Shown here: piece by piece, positions 30,691-41,856 of the stretch
Layout of the letters: each line of letters begins with the position of its first letter
Position numbering within the stretch: position 1 is the first letter of the stretch
NCBI GenBank assembly: GCA_018417955.1
Contig: JACTVC010000017.1
Coordinates: 1,199,563 to 1,263,562, forward strand
Source of the DNA: Laccaria trichodermophora
Lineage: Eukaryota > Basidiomycota > Agaricomycetes > Agaricales > Hydnangiaceae
Direction of reading: 5' to 3'
DNA length: 64,000 bases
Translations under genes and position numbers: made by a program
Notes under the pieces: model-generated
Told to the model about the DNA's origin: nothing
The model's database searches: none
Seen by the model: the letters and a program-made list of their open reading frames with translations, nothing else

Positions 30691-31523
30691 ACGGTGTCAA
30701 TAAATTTTGCATTCTCGGCATCCTCTGCGTCTGTGGTTTCTTTGAGCCAGTAAGGATTCCACAGCTTATAACCCTCGGCTGACATCCGTGCAGGCAAACC
30801 AGGTTCGAGAGGTGCGGGAAGTTCCAGTGCCATCTTTCCATTAACCCGTGTATGAGTCACACCCAAGAGCGCACGCATTGTGGTTTGAACTGCATTCTAT
30901 TGGGAATCAATAAACATAAAATGGAATAGGCAAGTAACTCTTACCTCAAGCAGACTATCACGTTGCTTATGAGGTTTCTTCGCAGTTTTAGTCCCCGTAC
31001 TTCCAGCCCCACTCAAGATGGGGGACGCAACCTTGTTTTCGAGCTCAGAAATCTTGTCCATGAGCAACAGGTAATCAGCCGCATGCTTGGCAGCAAGTTC
31101 AGCAAGTTGAGTCTCTGCCTTCTCGGCTCTCTCTCCTAATGAAAGCAACATCTGGCTCAGGTCTGCTGACTGCCTGGATGTGTTCGAGATCATCATTCCA
31201 CAAGGCCTCAAGGATCCAAAACCACCGTGAGGGTTTCCAGGACCATGAGGGTGTCCAGTGCCTTCACTATCGAGACGTGTTCGTTTGAACGCCTGTGGGT
31301 ATGATCCCACCAATCCATGTTCTTGCTGACTGGGAGAATAGTACATAGTCGGGGACATTCCCATCATCCCATGCTGGTTTCCGTTGGTGGGAAAGGGGGT
31401 GAGTGGTGGCATTCCATGCATATGATGATTCTCATGGACTGATGGAGCATGAACAGGTGTCGACATCCCAAATGGCCCATTTGGTGTTAGGTTTGGCTGC
31501 TCTGTGTCAAAGGCTAGGTTCAT
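30691..31523 (-). CDS. Unknown coiled-coil protein, 3' end truncated
   Basis: Exon 1 (31523-30945) starts MNLAFDTEQPN. It has a His/Met/Pro-rich low-complexity N-terminus, then a heptad-like coiled coil (LSQMLLSLGERAEKAETQLA ... LLLMDKISELE). A 48-nt intron (30897-30944) follows. Exon 2 reads TTMRALLGVTHTRVNG and KLWNPYWLKETTDAEDAENA, and the frame loses sense near 30690, next to the transposase scrap. A similar arrangement of coiled coil followed by a short conserved tail is common in transposon-borne mushroom proteins, but I cannot name the family. Confidence 0.5.
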
Positions 31524-31918
31524 GGAGGATATTGTCGAGGATACTAGGAGGTCTTTACTAGCAGTACCGGGGCTTTTTTCTCCCTTTTTTCGATCACTTT
31601 AGGAGTGCATGATATTTCGATCAATTGAATAGATATGAAAAGATGACATTTTTCGTGAAAACCAAGTCCGGAAACATGAAAGGTTATCCAAGGGAATTGG
31701 ATGTCACCCACATTGTTCTATGAGGTATACATGTTAAAAGATCAGACTTTTCGCCCCAAGGAAAGTTCGAAAAATGGTGTAAAGTCTTGAAAAAATAAAC
31801 TGTGAAAGTCTGTTGTAGTCTTTTTCCGAAAGTCCGATGTTTATTCGTGTTTCTCGCTAAATACAATTCAGTGCAAAACACAGTGAATAAGGATCCATGA
31901 TTTTGTTCAGTCTGCGGG
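31524..31918. other. No gene seen
   Basis: AT-rich intergenic sequence. Only short frames occur. Confidence 0.35.
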
Positions 31919-33200
31919 GTGAGGTCACGTGACTTACCTGAGGGCGTGCCATATCGTCACATCTTCTATTTGCAGCATGGTCACACTTCCGTGACCATCC
32001 CATTCCCTTCCACCACCACCCTTCACCACTCCCCTCCAACGCCGCCAACGCCAACGCCGCCCACGCCAACGCCAACGCCAACGCCAACGCCGCCACGCCA
32101 ACGACGCCCGCGCCCACGCCAACGTGGAAGGACAGGCCAAGAACGAGGGACGGCGCCCATGATGTGGCCACGTCATGGGCCAACGGTATGTATGCCCCAC
32201 CACCCCAATGCCCCATTCTCACCACGACAGGCGCCAGCGGCACGCGACAACGACGACGACACACGAGGACGATGACGACACGCGAGGACGACGACGACGA
32301 CTACACGCGGGGACGACGACACACGACGACGACGACACGCGACGACGACGACACACGACGACGACACACGACGACGACGACGACACGCGACGACGAATAC
32401 ACGTGGGGTCGACGACAACAACGACACGCGACAACGAACGAGCGCCCACGAAAACCCCACCCCCGCCACACCCGAAAAACGACACGCCCACGAAAAACGA
32501 CGAGCGCCCACCACCGCCAACGCCAGCGCGGAACGGCGACGAGGGCCCAGCAGCACCACCCTTCCCCTCCACTCTCTCCCCCTATCACTACCTCATCTCT
32601 TCACCACTCCCACTCCCCTCCACTCTCTCCCCCCTTCACTCCCTCTCCCCCTTTCCCCCCTCCCCCTTTCCTTGCTCCTCTCCCCCCCCTCCCTTTCCTT
32701 CCCCCTTCCTTGCTCCCTCCCCCCTCTATTCATTCCTCTCTTCCCCCTCCCTTTCCCTTTCCCCTCCCTCCCCCCTCTGTAACATAGAATCTATGTAAAT
32801 TTAATTAATTCAATTAATAAATATACTTCAATTTTATTTTTTGTTTTGAAGTCTAAGTTTAGGAATTCTGGATTAACTTAGGTCTGTGGCAGTCCAGTCC
32901 AGTCCAGTTTTGTGTTGGGAGAGTCCAGTGGAGTCCAGTCCAGTCCAGTTTTGTCATTTGCAGTCCAGTCCAGTCCAGTCCAGTCCAGTTTTGTGCTTGC
33001 AGTCCAGTGGAGTCCAGTCCAGTCCAGTTTTGTGCTTGCAGTCCAGTGGAGTCCAGTGGAGTCCAGTCTTGTGCTGGGAGTCCAGTGGAGTCCAGATTTG
33101 TGGATATTGCCAGTATGTAGTGAAGTCCAGTGGAATCCAGTGGAATCCAGTGGAGTCCAGTGGAGTCCATGTGGATTATGTGGGGGATGGTAAAGTACTG
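31919..33200. repeat. Satellite-ended element E2 (right end complete, left end unclear)
   Basis: The layout matches element E1: CCAACGCC and CGACGACGACAC low-complexity repeats, CCCACGAAAAACGACG words, a C/T-rich block, an AT-rich block, then a GTCCAGTCCAGTGGA minisatellite (32888-33170). It ends GTGGGGGATGGTAAAGTACTG, which in reverse matches the E1 terminus CAGTACTTTAC...CCCC. I did not find the left end or a target duplication, so the left boundary given is approximate. Open frames of about 200 codons are compositional. Confidence 0.6.
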
Positions 33201-34242
33201 GAAGTCCAAGGCAGTCATTTCGGACAGTGAGATCAGCAATTCTGACACCAACAATACTTTGGAATCGACAGTGACCACTAAGTCAGGGAATGCAAAGACA
33301 ACGGCGAAGGCACTCAAGGGGAAGGGTAAAGCTATGGCGACCAAGAGCAGTGGCACAGGCAACACAGCCAGATTGGATGCCGAAACAGCTGCCCCTAGCA
33401 AGAAAGTCTTGGTCAAACCAATCTCTGCATTTGCTGCAGCCCCTCGTGCTGTCGCCGCCACCTCCATGACCAAACCCTCTCCCTCAACTCTCAACCCGGC
33501 TGGTAGTTTTCGCATTGCGCCACGCCCCATCAAGCAACAACCAGTGGCCATCTCAGCTCCTGGAGATCCCTTTACCGTGAAAGTGTCCAGTTCTAAGAGC
33601 GCAGGGCCGCCTCAAGACCCAGGAATCCAGAAGGGTGCGCCTATGCGAAACATCGCTCCCCAACTGTCATCAGTTCAAGATTCTCCCACAATGTCCAAAC
33701 GGTCAGCATTTGGTCCAATTTGCATCTTCAATGATCCAGCCCCCCTGACGTCCAAGTCCGCCCCAAAACGCACAGTGGATAGTGAAAGGTCGTCACAAGC
33801 AGTAACCAGCAAGAAAGCTCACACGAATGTCGAAGCATCTACGAGCCCAGGGCTTGGCTTGGCAAGTGCACCAATGGAAGAAGCTCCAGTCGTCATTAAC
33901 CCCACCGCCTCTGTGGACAAACCAGTGCCTGATGCCACATCCCAGCCTACTCCGCCTCTAACGCAAGGGCTCAGGGTCAATCCTGTGCACAGATACCAGT
34001 GGCCATATGGCTTCTTCCCTCCTCCTCCATTCAGCTTTCCGCAAGGGTACCCTGCCCCACCCCCTGGCTGGACCTTCCCAGGGATGCCACCCTGGAACCA
34101 TGACCATCTGGTGGGTAGTGCTTTTGACTTAGCAGCACCAGTCCCTCCGTATCTGCCTCACTCGTATTTCCCTCAAGGCACTTTCCCCACCCCCTCAGCC
34201 AAACCCGCTGAAGGGGAGCCTGGACCCTCTTGCTTGATGTGA
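33201..34242 (+). CDS. Unknown low-complexity Ser/Pro-rich protein, 5' end lost
   Basis: The frame is open from the edge of element E2 (KSKAVISDSEISNSDTNN) for about 345 codons to TGA at 34242. It has Ser/Thr/Lys-rich and Pro-rich stretches and a Pro/Tyr/Phe-rich C-terminus (YGFFPPPPFSFPQGY, PAPPPGWTFPGMPPW). The frame continues into the E2 satellite, so the true start has been replaced or lies upstream of E2. It has no recognisable domain and looks intrinsically disordered. Confidence 0.45.
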
Positions 34243-35699
34243 GCTCATCGCAGGGTGTTAATCTGCTTCAAGTTGGTGGTCGCGCGAGATGGTGATCACA
34301 TGATTCTCCAAGATTTTGCTGGTAGCTCTAACTTCTTGCACACATTTTACATGCTTTTTGGACTGCTTTTTGGACTATGATCTTACATGCTTTTTGGATT
34401 ATGTCTTGGACTATATTTTGGACATTGTTATGTTATCATATGTATCCCGTAATTCTATATTTCTAATGACAAAACTTTCTTGGAATTGTTATGCTGCGTG
34501 ACATACAAAAAAACACAGCACATCATCTAGTGCTTGGCGCTTGAGTGGTGAGAGGCCTTCGCACTTGGGCGGTGATAGGCTCAAAGATGGTCACTCTGGA
34601 CACCTCGGGCAGTGTGCGTGGTGAGCGGCACACCACCAGACACCTTGGACACCTTGGGCTCTTTGGGCACCACACTTTGAGCACCAAGATGGAGGCTAGA
34701 TCGCCTTCCTGATTTGGATTGATGAGAGAGGCACCGTAGTGATAACGACCTCTCAGGCCAATTCCTATCATCAAAAGAATCAGCCTCTGAGGCCTCCTGT
34801 CACTCAAAAGTGTCAGGCCTGAAGTGGGGAGAGAAGCATAGTAGGGCATAGCACATAATTTCCAGAGCAGCAGACTGAACTGGAGGGATGTCAATGAACA
34901 TCTGGCTGTTCTTGAGAGGCCTAGATGCTAAAAGACAAGGGAGATGGTTGAGGAACAGGTGGAGTCTGAGAGACAGTGAAGCAGCGCAAAGCAGCAGGCA
35001 ACACTGGTTGTGGGCAACCTCCTCACCAAGTCAATGGTTGCATAGTTGCGGAATCCAGACATAGGTGAGTAGGAACTCTCCTCACAGTAGACCTCAGGCC
35101 ACGTAGTCACGAAATCCCAAAGCCCAGCTGCTCAGAGTCAGCGCAGCACCCCAATTGAACAAACCTCAACCAGCTGTGCAAGCACAAGCTAAGGTCAATG
35201 GTTCATCCAACTGAAGGATGGATGAGCCCTTTCACATGAAGTAATAAGCCTGCCACGAAGTGTGTGAGCAGCAGCTACCATCCATGCTAAGGTTCCTCCT
35301 GTGATGAGCTGGCACATTCCCACAACTCTCCAGCTCTCCCTCTACCAAGAAATGCAGACTTCAACCATGCTTTGGTGAAGCATCAGGAAAAAACAGACTT
35401 GCAATATTGGGGTATGTAGACGTGATAGCATTGGTAGTGCAATTGAGAGCCCCCTGAAATATAGTTCGTGGTAGAGGCACTTACAAATACATATCACTAC
35501 AAATATGTCTATAGCTCAGCATGATTGTGCTGTAGCTTAACAGAGTTTGATAGATTCCAACTTCTGTAGTTGTACATAGCTCAATGTGATCTCTATTGTT
35601 CAAGGTAGCTCAAGAAAAATCCCATAGAAACAGAACGAAGCCAAAACTGAGCAGGTCTATTCCAGGGCAGTCATAGCACATTACTACTACTTAACGCCA
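34243..35699. other. No gene seen
   Basis: Some CTTTTTGGAC words occur at 34350-34430 and GGACACCTTGG words at 34590-34670. Otherwise only short unrelated frames. It may include the left end of the Plavaka/DUF6532 element, which I could not define. Confidence 0.35.
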
Positions 35700-36067
35700 T
35701 CAGGCATACATCATGTCTCCCTCATCGTCAGTCTCCAAGTTGTCCTCATATTCCTTAACAGCATCTGCAAAAGCTGAGATAGGTACAGTAGGTATATTTT
35801 TGAGAGCAGCAGCAGGCGCGCCTGCATGGAGACTAAGTGAAGTGATTCAAAATGAGTTGAATATCAATGGAGCAGAAGGAGAGTACATTACCGTCTGTAA
35901 TTGTACAACTTGTGCTGCAGACGCCCCAAAAGATCGTGCTTATGTGTGTGCTCCCCAAACGACAACAACGTAGTAATGTGTTCGAGGTACACTGGCTTGT
36001 AGTCGTCTGCGTAAAAGGAGACATCGGTCTTTATTCCTGTTGCCTATTCGTCAATGTTTGCCTTGAT
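35700..36067 (-). pseudogene. DUF6532 protein, C-terminal exons beyond palindrome 2
   Basis: Exon 35892-36067 reads IKANIDE*ATGIKTDVSFYA, then YKPVYLEHITTLSFGEH and HDLLGRLQHKLYNYRR. After an intron (35833-35891), exon 35700-35832 reads LHAGAPAAALKNIPTVPISA and ends DDEGDMMYA. This is the C-terminal part of the gene at 41857-43600: its acceptor (CAAACAG at 36068-36074, - strand) joins the donor at 41856. The in-frame TAG (DE*AT) stands where a Trp or Gln codon would be expected. Confidence 0.7.
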
Positions 36068-36104
36068 CTGTTTGAGTTCAAAGTGTTAGTAGATCAGGGC
36101 ATTC

Positions 36105-36112
36105 AGTAGATA
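36105..36112. repeat. 8-bp target duplication AGTAGATA (left copy)
   Basis: It directly precedes CACTATGGAACC and recurs at 41824-41831 directly after ...TATACTTGTG. Confidence 0.85.
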
Positions 36113-36229
36113 CACTATGGAACCATAACAATAGAAATTGACAATTGTCCCAATAAGTCATAGGGCTACCCCAATGGGCCCAATTACAAAAGACATTATG
36201 ATACTATACATTGGCCCAACAACATGACA

Positions 36230-36560
36230 ATATGTATATTTGATTGTTGGGCCCAACGACAGTGCCACAGTCCAAGCTAAGGGTTTATAGATTGGCCACA
36301 TGGCTTAAATGGGGGTAATTTTGGCTGTTGATATATGACGGTATTAAGGTACCATTGATAGTTGGGCCCAATGAAGGGAAATTGTTAAGGGAGATGGTTG
36401 GGCCCAATGGCCCAATTATTAAGCTACGGTTGATGGTTGGGCCTAATGTAAGGTATTTGTTAAGGGAACAGGTTGGGCCCAGTGGTAAAATTTCAATGCT
36501 ATGGCTTGTAAGTTGGGCCCATGCCATGATATAAGCTATAGTTCATAGGTTAGCCCAATG
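36230..36560. repeat. GGTTGGGCCCAATG satellite (left arm)
   Basis: Imperfect units around the word TTGGGCCCAA, spaced about 35-65 bp, alternate with GTTAAGGGA and AAGGTA words. Related sequence occurs in the right arm at 41570-41740 in reduced form. Confidence 0.7.
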
Positions 36561-36589
36561 ATTATTTGAATTTTGCGGGTGGGCTTTGG

Positions 36590-37455
36590 TCTGGTAAACC
36601 CGTGGGTCTGCTCCTGTTCTGTTGGACCCACAGCCGCACAATTGTGCAATTACACCTGCGGGTTAGCTATTGTGCAGTTACCCCCACAGGGTAGTTCTTG
36701 TTCCATTACCCCCAGGGGTCGCCATGTGGGCCAGATCATGTTCTGTTACCCCCGCGGATTGACAATTGATCCATTACACCCTCAGGCTGGCTGTTGTTCA
36801 TTACCCCCATGGGGCAGCTCTTGTTCCGTTAGCCCTGTGGGTCGCCACACAGGCCAGATTGTGTTCCATTACCCCACGGGTTGACAATAGGTCCATTACA
36901 CCTGCGGGATCTTATTCCGTTACACCCATGATGTCCAGCTCTTGTTCTCTTAGACCTGCAGAACCTTCTTCCATTTGGCCCGCGGGTTTCCAATTACAGC
37001 AACGGACCTTTTGTGGCTCCCCCGCGGGTCTCCGATTACACCCATGGATTACCTGCTGCTCTGTTACACCTGTGGCCACCCACAGACCACCTGCTGCTCC
37101 TTGACCAATTGGCCCTCTTCCATCAGCCCCCCACCCATGGGCCACGTTTGCAGCTGGCCTGCAAAATGGACCAACAATTGTGCCTTTACATTCAGAGACC
37201 ATTATTCTGTTACACCCGTGGACCAGCAATTGTGCTGTTTCATCCACGGACAAGCACTTGTTCCATTACACCTGTGGGCTGCGCTCTCATCCGCAGACCT
37301 GCTCTTTTTCTGTTACCCCCATGGACCAGCAATTCTTTTATCTGCAGACCGACGGATTACCTACCACTCCATTTCTGCGGACACCCATTGTTGCTGTTGG
37401 ACCCATGGGCCACACCATTTGTTAAGCCCATTGGTCTGTTACATCTGCAGGCCAC
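36590..37455. repeat. GTTCCATTACCCCCGCGGG satellite (left arm only)
   Basis: Irregular units of about 30-60 bp, such as TGTTCCATTACCCC, CGCGGGTTGACAATTG and TGTGGGTCGCCA. Several frames are open but purely repetitive. There is no counterpart in the right arm, so the arms have diverged by large deletion or expansion. Confidence 0.75.
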
Positions 37456-37459
37456 CAGC

Positions 37460-38545
37460 TAGAGCTCCACGGACATGAAAATCTGGATTTGTATTTAACA
37501 TGCTGAATGTCATTGCCCCGAAAATGCGGCTGAAAGAATGTCCGGATTTGTGATTAACTTGGTGAACGTCACTGATCCGAAAATGTGGCCGAAAAAACAT
37601 CCAGATTTGTATTAGTGCAACAATGTCCGAAGTTTCAGATGTAATTTTTACATGGACCAGACAACCCCCCATGGAATGCTCTGAAGTCCGAAATTTTTTA
37701 AGTTGCTTCCATCCGGATATAATAATCCCCATAGACTGCACCAATGTCCGAAATTTTGGATGTAATTTTGACAGGGGCCAGACAACCCCCATGGAATGCT
37801 CCAATGTCTGAAATTTATACCTGAAGTACCTGAAAATGCAGTCACAAAAACATCCGGATTTGTATTTAACATGCTGAATGTCATTACCCCAAAAATGTGG
37901 CTGAAAAAATGTCCGGAGTTGTAGTTGACTTGGTCAATGTCACTGCTCCAAAAATGCAGCCAAAAAAACATCCGGATTTGTATTTAACATGCTGAATGTC
38001 ATTGCCCCGAAAATACAGCCGAAAAAATGTCCGGATTTGTGATTAACTTGGTGAACGTCACTGATCCGAAAATGCGGCCAAAAAAACATCCGGATTTGTA
38101 TTAGTGCAACAATGTCCAAAGTTTCAGATGTAATTTTGACATGGACCAGACAACCCCCTGCGGAATGCTCTGAAGTCCGAAATTTTTTAAGTTACTTCCA
38201 TCCAGATATAATGATCCACATAGACTGCACCAATGTCCGAAATTTCGGATGTACTTTTGACAAGGCCAGACAACCCCCATAGAATGCTCCAATGTCCGAA
38301 ATTTAGTACTTCAAGTACCCGAAAATGCGGCCAAAAAAACATCCGGATCTGTATTTAACATGCTGAATGTCATTGCCCCGAAAATACAGCCGAAAAAATG
38401 TCCAGATTTGTGATTAACTTGGTGAACATCACTGATCCAAAAATGCGGCCAAAAAAACATCCGGATTTGTATTAGTGCAACAATGGCCAAAATTTCGGAT
38501 GTAATTTTGACATGGACCAGACAACCCCCCACGGAATACGTTGAT
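37460..38545. repeat. CATCCGGATTTGTATTTAAC higher-order repeat (left arm)
   Basis: Sub-units of about 60-70 bp (CATCCGGATTTG, AAAATGCGGCCGAAAAAA and TGAATGTCATTGCCCCG) are grouped in higher-order units of about 489 bp. Two such units are seen here (repeat starts near 37804 and 38292). Confidence 0.85.
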
Positions 38546-38554
38546 GTCCGAAAT

Positions 38555-39515
38555 TCTAGACTACAAAACTTTGTAGTGTCTGCTTTTTAGACTACACAAT
38601 TTTGTAATGACCAGTTGAACTCAGGCAGAACTCTCTCAATTCTTAACCGATTTGGATGTTCTTGGGCTCGTTTTGACAGGTAAACCCATGTGGTTGTGGG
38701 TACAGGTACTCTACAGGTCATGTATGGGCCACTTGTCCAATATTTATAGGTTTTTTAGTGTCCTTGATCATGAATGAGTATATGGGTTCATGGGTCTACA
38801 GTTGAAAGAGTGAGAAGGGTGGACATTTGCCATTTCTGTATCATTGGTTTATTATGAATAAGTACATAGATTCAGGGTGCTATAGTTGAAGGAGTGATAA
38901 TGGTGGGCATTTTGCTATTGCTTTCACTGTCTGTGTCACCTCTTCAACCATACATCCCCATGAACATATGTACTTATTCATTGATGTCTGGTCTCCCAAA
39001 CTTGAAAGTTTGTAGTCCACTTTTCTGACATATAATTTGTAGTGTCCTTCACTATGAATAAGTACATAGGTTCATGGGACTATCATTGAAGGAGTGAAAT
39101 GGATGGACAATTTGACATTCCGGTATTTCACTTAGTTTTAAGATTGAACTATGTCATTCTCACTCCTTGAACCATATCTCCATGAACATATATATACTTA
39201 TACATAGTAAATCAATGATCCAGCAATTGCAAAATGTCCACCCTTTTCACTCCTTCAACCATAGACCCATGAACCCATATACTCATTCATGATCAAGGAC
39301 ACTAAAAAACCTATAAATATCGGACAAGTGGCCCATACATGACTTGTAGAGTACCCGTACCCACAACCACATGGGTTTACCTGTCAAAACGAGCCCAAGA
39401 ACATCCAAATCGGTTAAGAATTGAGAGAGTTCTGCCTGAGTTCAACTGGTCATTACAAAATTGTGTAGTCTAAAAAGCAGACACTACAAAGTTTTGTAGT
39501 CTAGAATTTCGGACA
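38555..39515. other. Core of palindrome 2 with TGTAGT module
   Basis: It begins and ends with the inverted module GACTACAAAACTTTGTAGTG / TCTGCTTTTTAGACTACA, a close relative of the 127-bp repeat in palindrome 1. Between them lies inverted unique sequence (for example AACCGATTTGGATGTTCTTG at about 38645 and its reverse at about 39395). The innermost part also folds: TGAATAAGTACATAGGTTCA and variants recur in both orientations. Confidence 0.75.
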
Positions 39516-39524
39516 TCAACGTAT

Positions 39525-41530
39525 TCCGTGGGGGGTTGTCTGGTCCATGTCAAAATTACATCCGAAATTTTGGCCATTGTTGCACTAATACAAATCCGGA
39601 TGTTTTTTTGGCCGCATTTTTGGATCAGTGATGTTCACCAAGTTAATCACAAATCCGGACATTTTTTCGGCTGTATTTTCGGGGCAATGACATTCAGCAT
39701 GTTAAATACAAATCCGGATGTTTTTTCGGCTGCATTTTCGGAGCAGTGACATTGACCAAGTCAACTACAGCTCCGGACATTTTTTCAGCCACATTTTCAG
39801 GGTAATGACATTCAGCATGTTAAATACAAATCCGGATGTTTTTGTGACTGCATTTTCGGGTACTTCAAGTATAAATTTCAGACATTGGAGCATTCTATGG
39901 GGGTTGTCTGGCCCCTGTCAAAATTACATCCAAAATTTCGGACATTGGTGCAGTCTATGGGGATTATTATATCCGGATGGAAGTAACTTAAAAAATTTCG
40001 GACTTCAGAGCATTCCATGGGGGGTTGTCTGGTCCATGTCAAAATTACATCTGAAACTTCGGACATTGTTGCACTAATACAAATCCGGATGTTTTTTTGG
40101 CCGCATTTTCGGATCAGTGACGTTCACCAAGTTAATCACAAATCCGGACATTTTTTCGGCTGTATTTTCGGGGCAATGACATTCAGCATGTTAAATACAA
40201 ATCCGGATGTTTTTTCGGCTGCATTTTCGGAGCAGTGACATTGACCAAGTCAACTACAGCTCCGGACATTTTTTCAGCCACATTTTCAGGGTAATGACAT
40301 TCAGCATGTTAAATACAAATCCGGATGTTTTTGTGACTGCATTTTCGGGTACTTCAAGTATAAATTTCAGACATTGGAGCATTCCATGGGGGTTGTCTGG
40401 CCCCTGTCAAAATTACATCCAAAATTTCGGACATTGGTGCAGTCTATGGGGATTATTATATCCGGATGGAAGTAACTTAAAAAATTTCGGACTTCAGAGC
40501 ATTCCATGGGGGGTTGTCTGGTCCATGTCAAAATTACATCTGAAACTTCGGACATTGTTGCACTAATACAAATCCGGATGTTTTTTTGGCCGCATTTTCG
40601 GATCAGTGACGTTCACCAAGTTAATCACAAATCCGGACATTTTTTCGGCTGTATTTTTGGGGCAATGACATTCAGCATGTTAAATACAAATCCAGATGTT
40701 TTTTCGGCTGCATTTTCGGAGCAGTGACATTGACCAAGTCAACTACAACTCCGGACATTTTTTCAGCCACATTTTCGGGGTAATGACATTCAGCATGTTA
40801 AATACAAATCCGGATGTTTTTGTGACCGCATTTTCGGGTACTTGAAGTATACATTTCGGACATTGGAGCATTCCATGGGGGTTGTCTGGCCCCTGTCAAA
40901 ATTACATCCAAAATTTCGGACATTGGTGCAGTCTATGGGTATCATTATATCTGGATGGAACTAACTTAAAAAATTTCGGACTTCAGAGCAATCCATGGGG
41001 GGGCTGTCTGGTCTGTGTCAAAATTACATCTGAAACTTCGGACATTGGTGCACTAATACAAATCCGGATGTCTTTCTGGCCACATTTTCGGAGCAGCGAC
41101 GTTCACCAAGTTAATCACAAATCCAGACATTTTTTCGGCTGCATTTTCGGGTGCTTGAAGTTCTAAATTTCGGGCATTGAAGCATTCCACAGGGGTTGTC
41201 TGGCACCTGTCAAAATTACATCTGAAATTTCGGACAGTGTTGTAGTAATACAAATCCGGATGTTTTTTCGGCCGTGCTTTTGGAGCAGTGACATTTACCC
41301 AGTCAACTACAACTCTGGACATTTTTTTGGCCACATTTTCGGGGCAATGACATTCAGCATGTTCAATACAAATCCAGATGTTTTTTTCGGCCGCATTTTC
41401 GGAGCACTGGTATTCTGCATACTAGTGACAAATCCGGACCTTTCTTCAGCTGCATATTTGGGGCAGTGACATCCAACATGGCAACCACAAATCCGGACAT
41501 TTTTTCAGTCGCATTTTCGGAGCACTTGCA
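39525..41530. repeat. CATCCGGATTTGTATTTAAC higher-order repeat (right arm)
   Basis: Three to four units of 489 bp are seen (for example starts at 39528, 40017 and 40506), nearly identical to each other and in reverse to the left-arm array. The right arm holds at least one more full unit than the left. Confidence 0.85.
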
Positions 41531-41823
41531 GTCAGCATGTCAACGCTTCGGGTGATCTCTTGAATGCATGTGGCCCAACATTTGGCCATTCTGTAGATTA
41601 TACTTTGGGTACCTATGGTACCATTGATTATGGCAATAACCACATCTGCAGAATATGCATTGGGCCACACATTAATACCATATGCTGTAAACATCCATTG
41701 GTCCCAGGTATGGATCCATAGTGTCCATGTGTATTGGGCCCATTGGGGTAGCCCTATGACTTATTGGGACAATTGTCAATTTCTATTGTTATGGTACTAT
41801 AGCAACATCTATGTATACTTGTG

Positions 41824-41831
41824 AGTAGATA
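41824..41831. repeat. 8-bp target duplication AGTAGATA (right copy)
   Basis: This is the direct repeat of 36105-36112. Confidence 0.85.
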
Positions 41832-41856
41832 TGAAAGTGGTGGAAGGAATATGCAC

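Larger units (their letters stand above)
36113..41823. mobile_element. 5.7-kb palindromic foldback transposon (palindrome 2)
   Basis: The arms are reverse copies around a centre near 39030: for example 38555-38700 matches 39360-39510, and 36120-36180 matches 41735-41800. Ends are CAC...GTG, CACTATGGAACCATAAC on the left and CACAAGTATAC...TATAGTACCATAAC on the right (reversed), with an 8-bp duplication. The interior is satellites of three kinds and no gene. The right arm lacks most of the outer satellites of the left arm (36200-37450) but has extra 489-bp units. It lies in an intron of the DUF6532 gene. The ends, duplication size and the central TGTAGT module link it to palindrome 1. Confidence 0.85.

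Noticed and set aside
32164..32798. Overlapping frames of about 207 aa of Arg/Thr/Asp repeats
   Set aside because: CGACGACGACAC repeats and a C/T-rich block of element E2, open in several frames.
36573..37478. Frames of 103-167 aa with Cys/His/Pro-rich sequence that looks zinc-finger-like
   Set aside because: They come from the GTTCCATTACCCC satellite in palindrome 2; Cys/His spacing is irregular and several frames are equally open.
38100..40730. Repeated frames of 62-119 aa (MFFRLHFRSSDIDQVNY..., MSEVSDVILTWTRQPP...)
   Set aside because: Read-through of the 489-bp higher-order repeat, present in both orientations.
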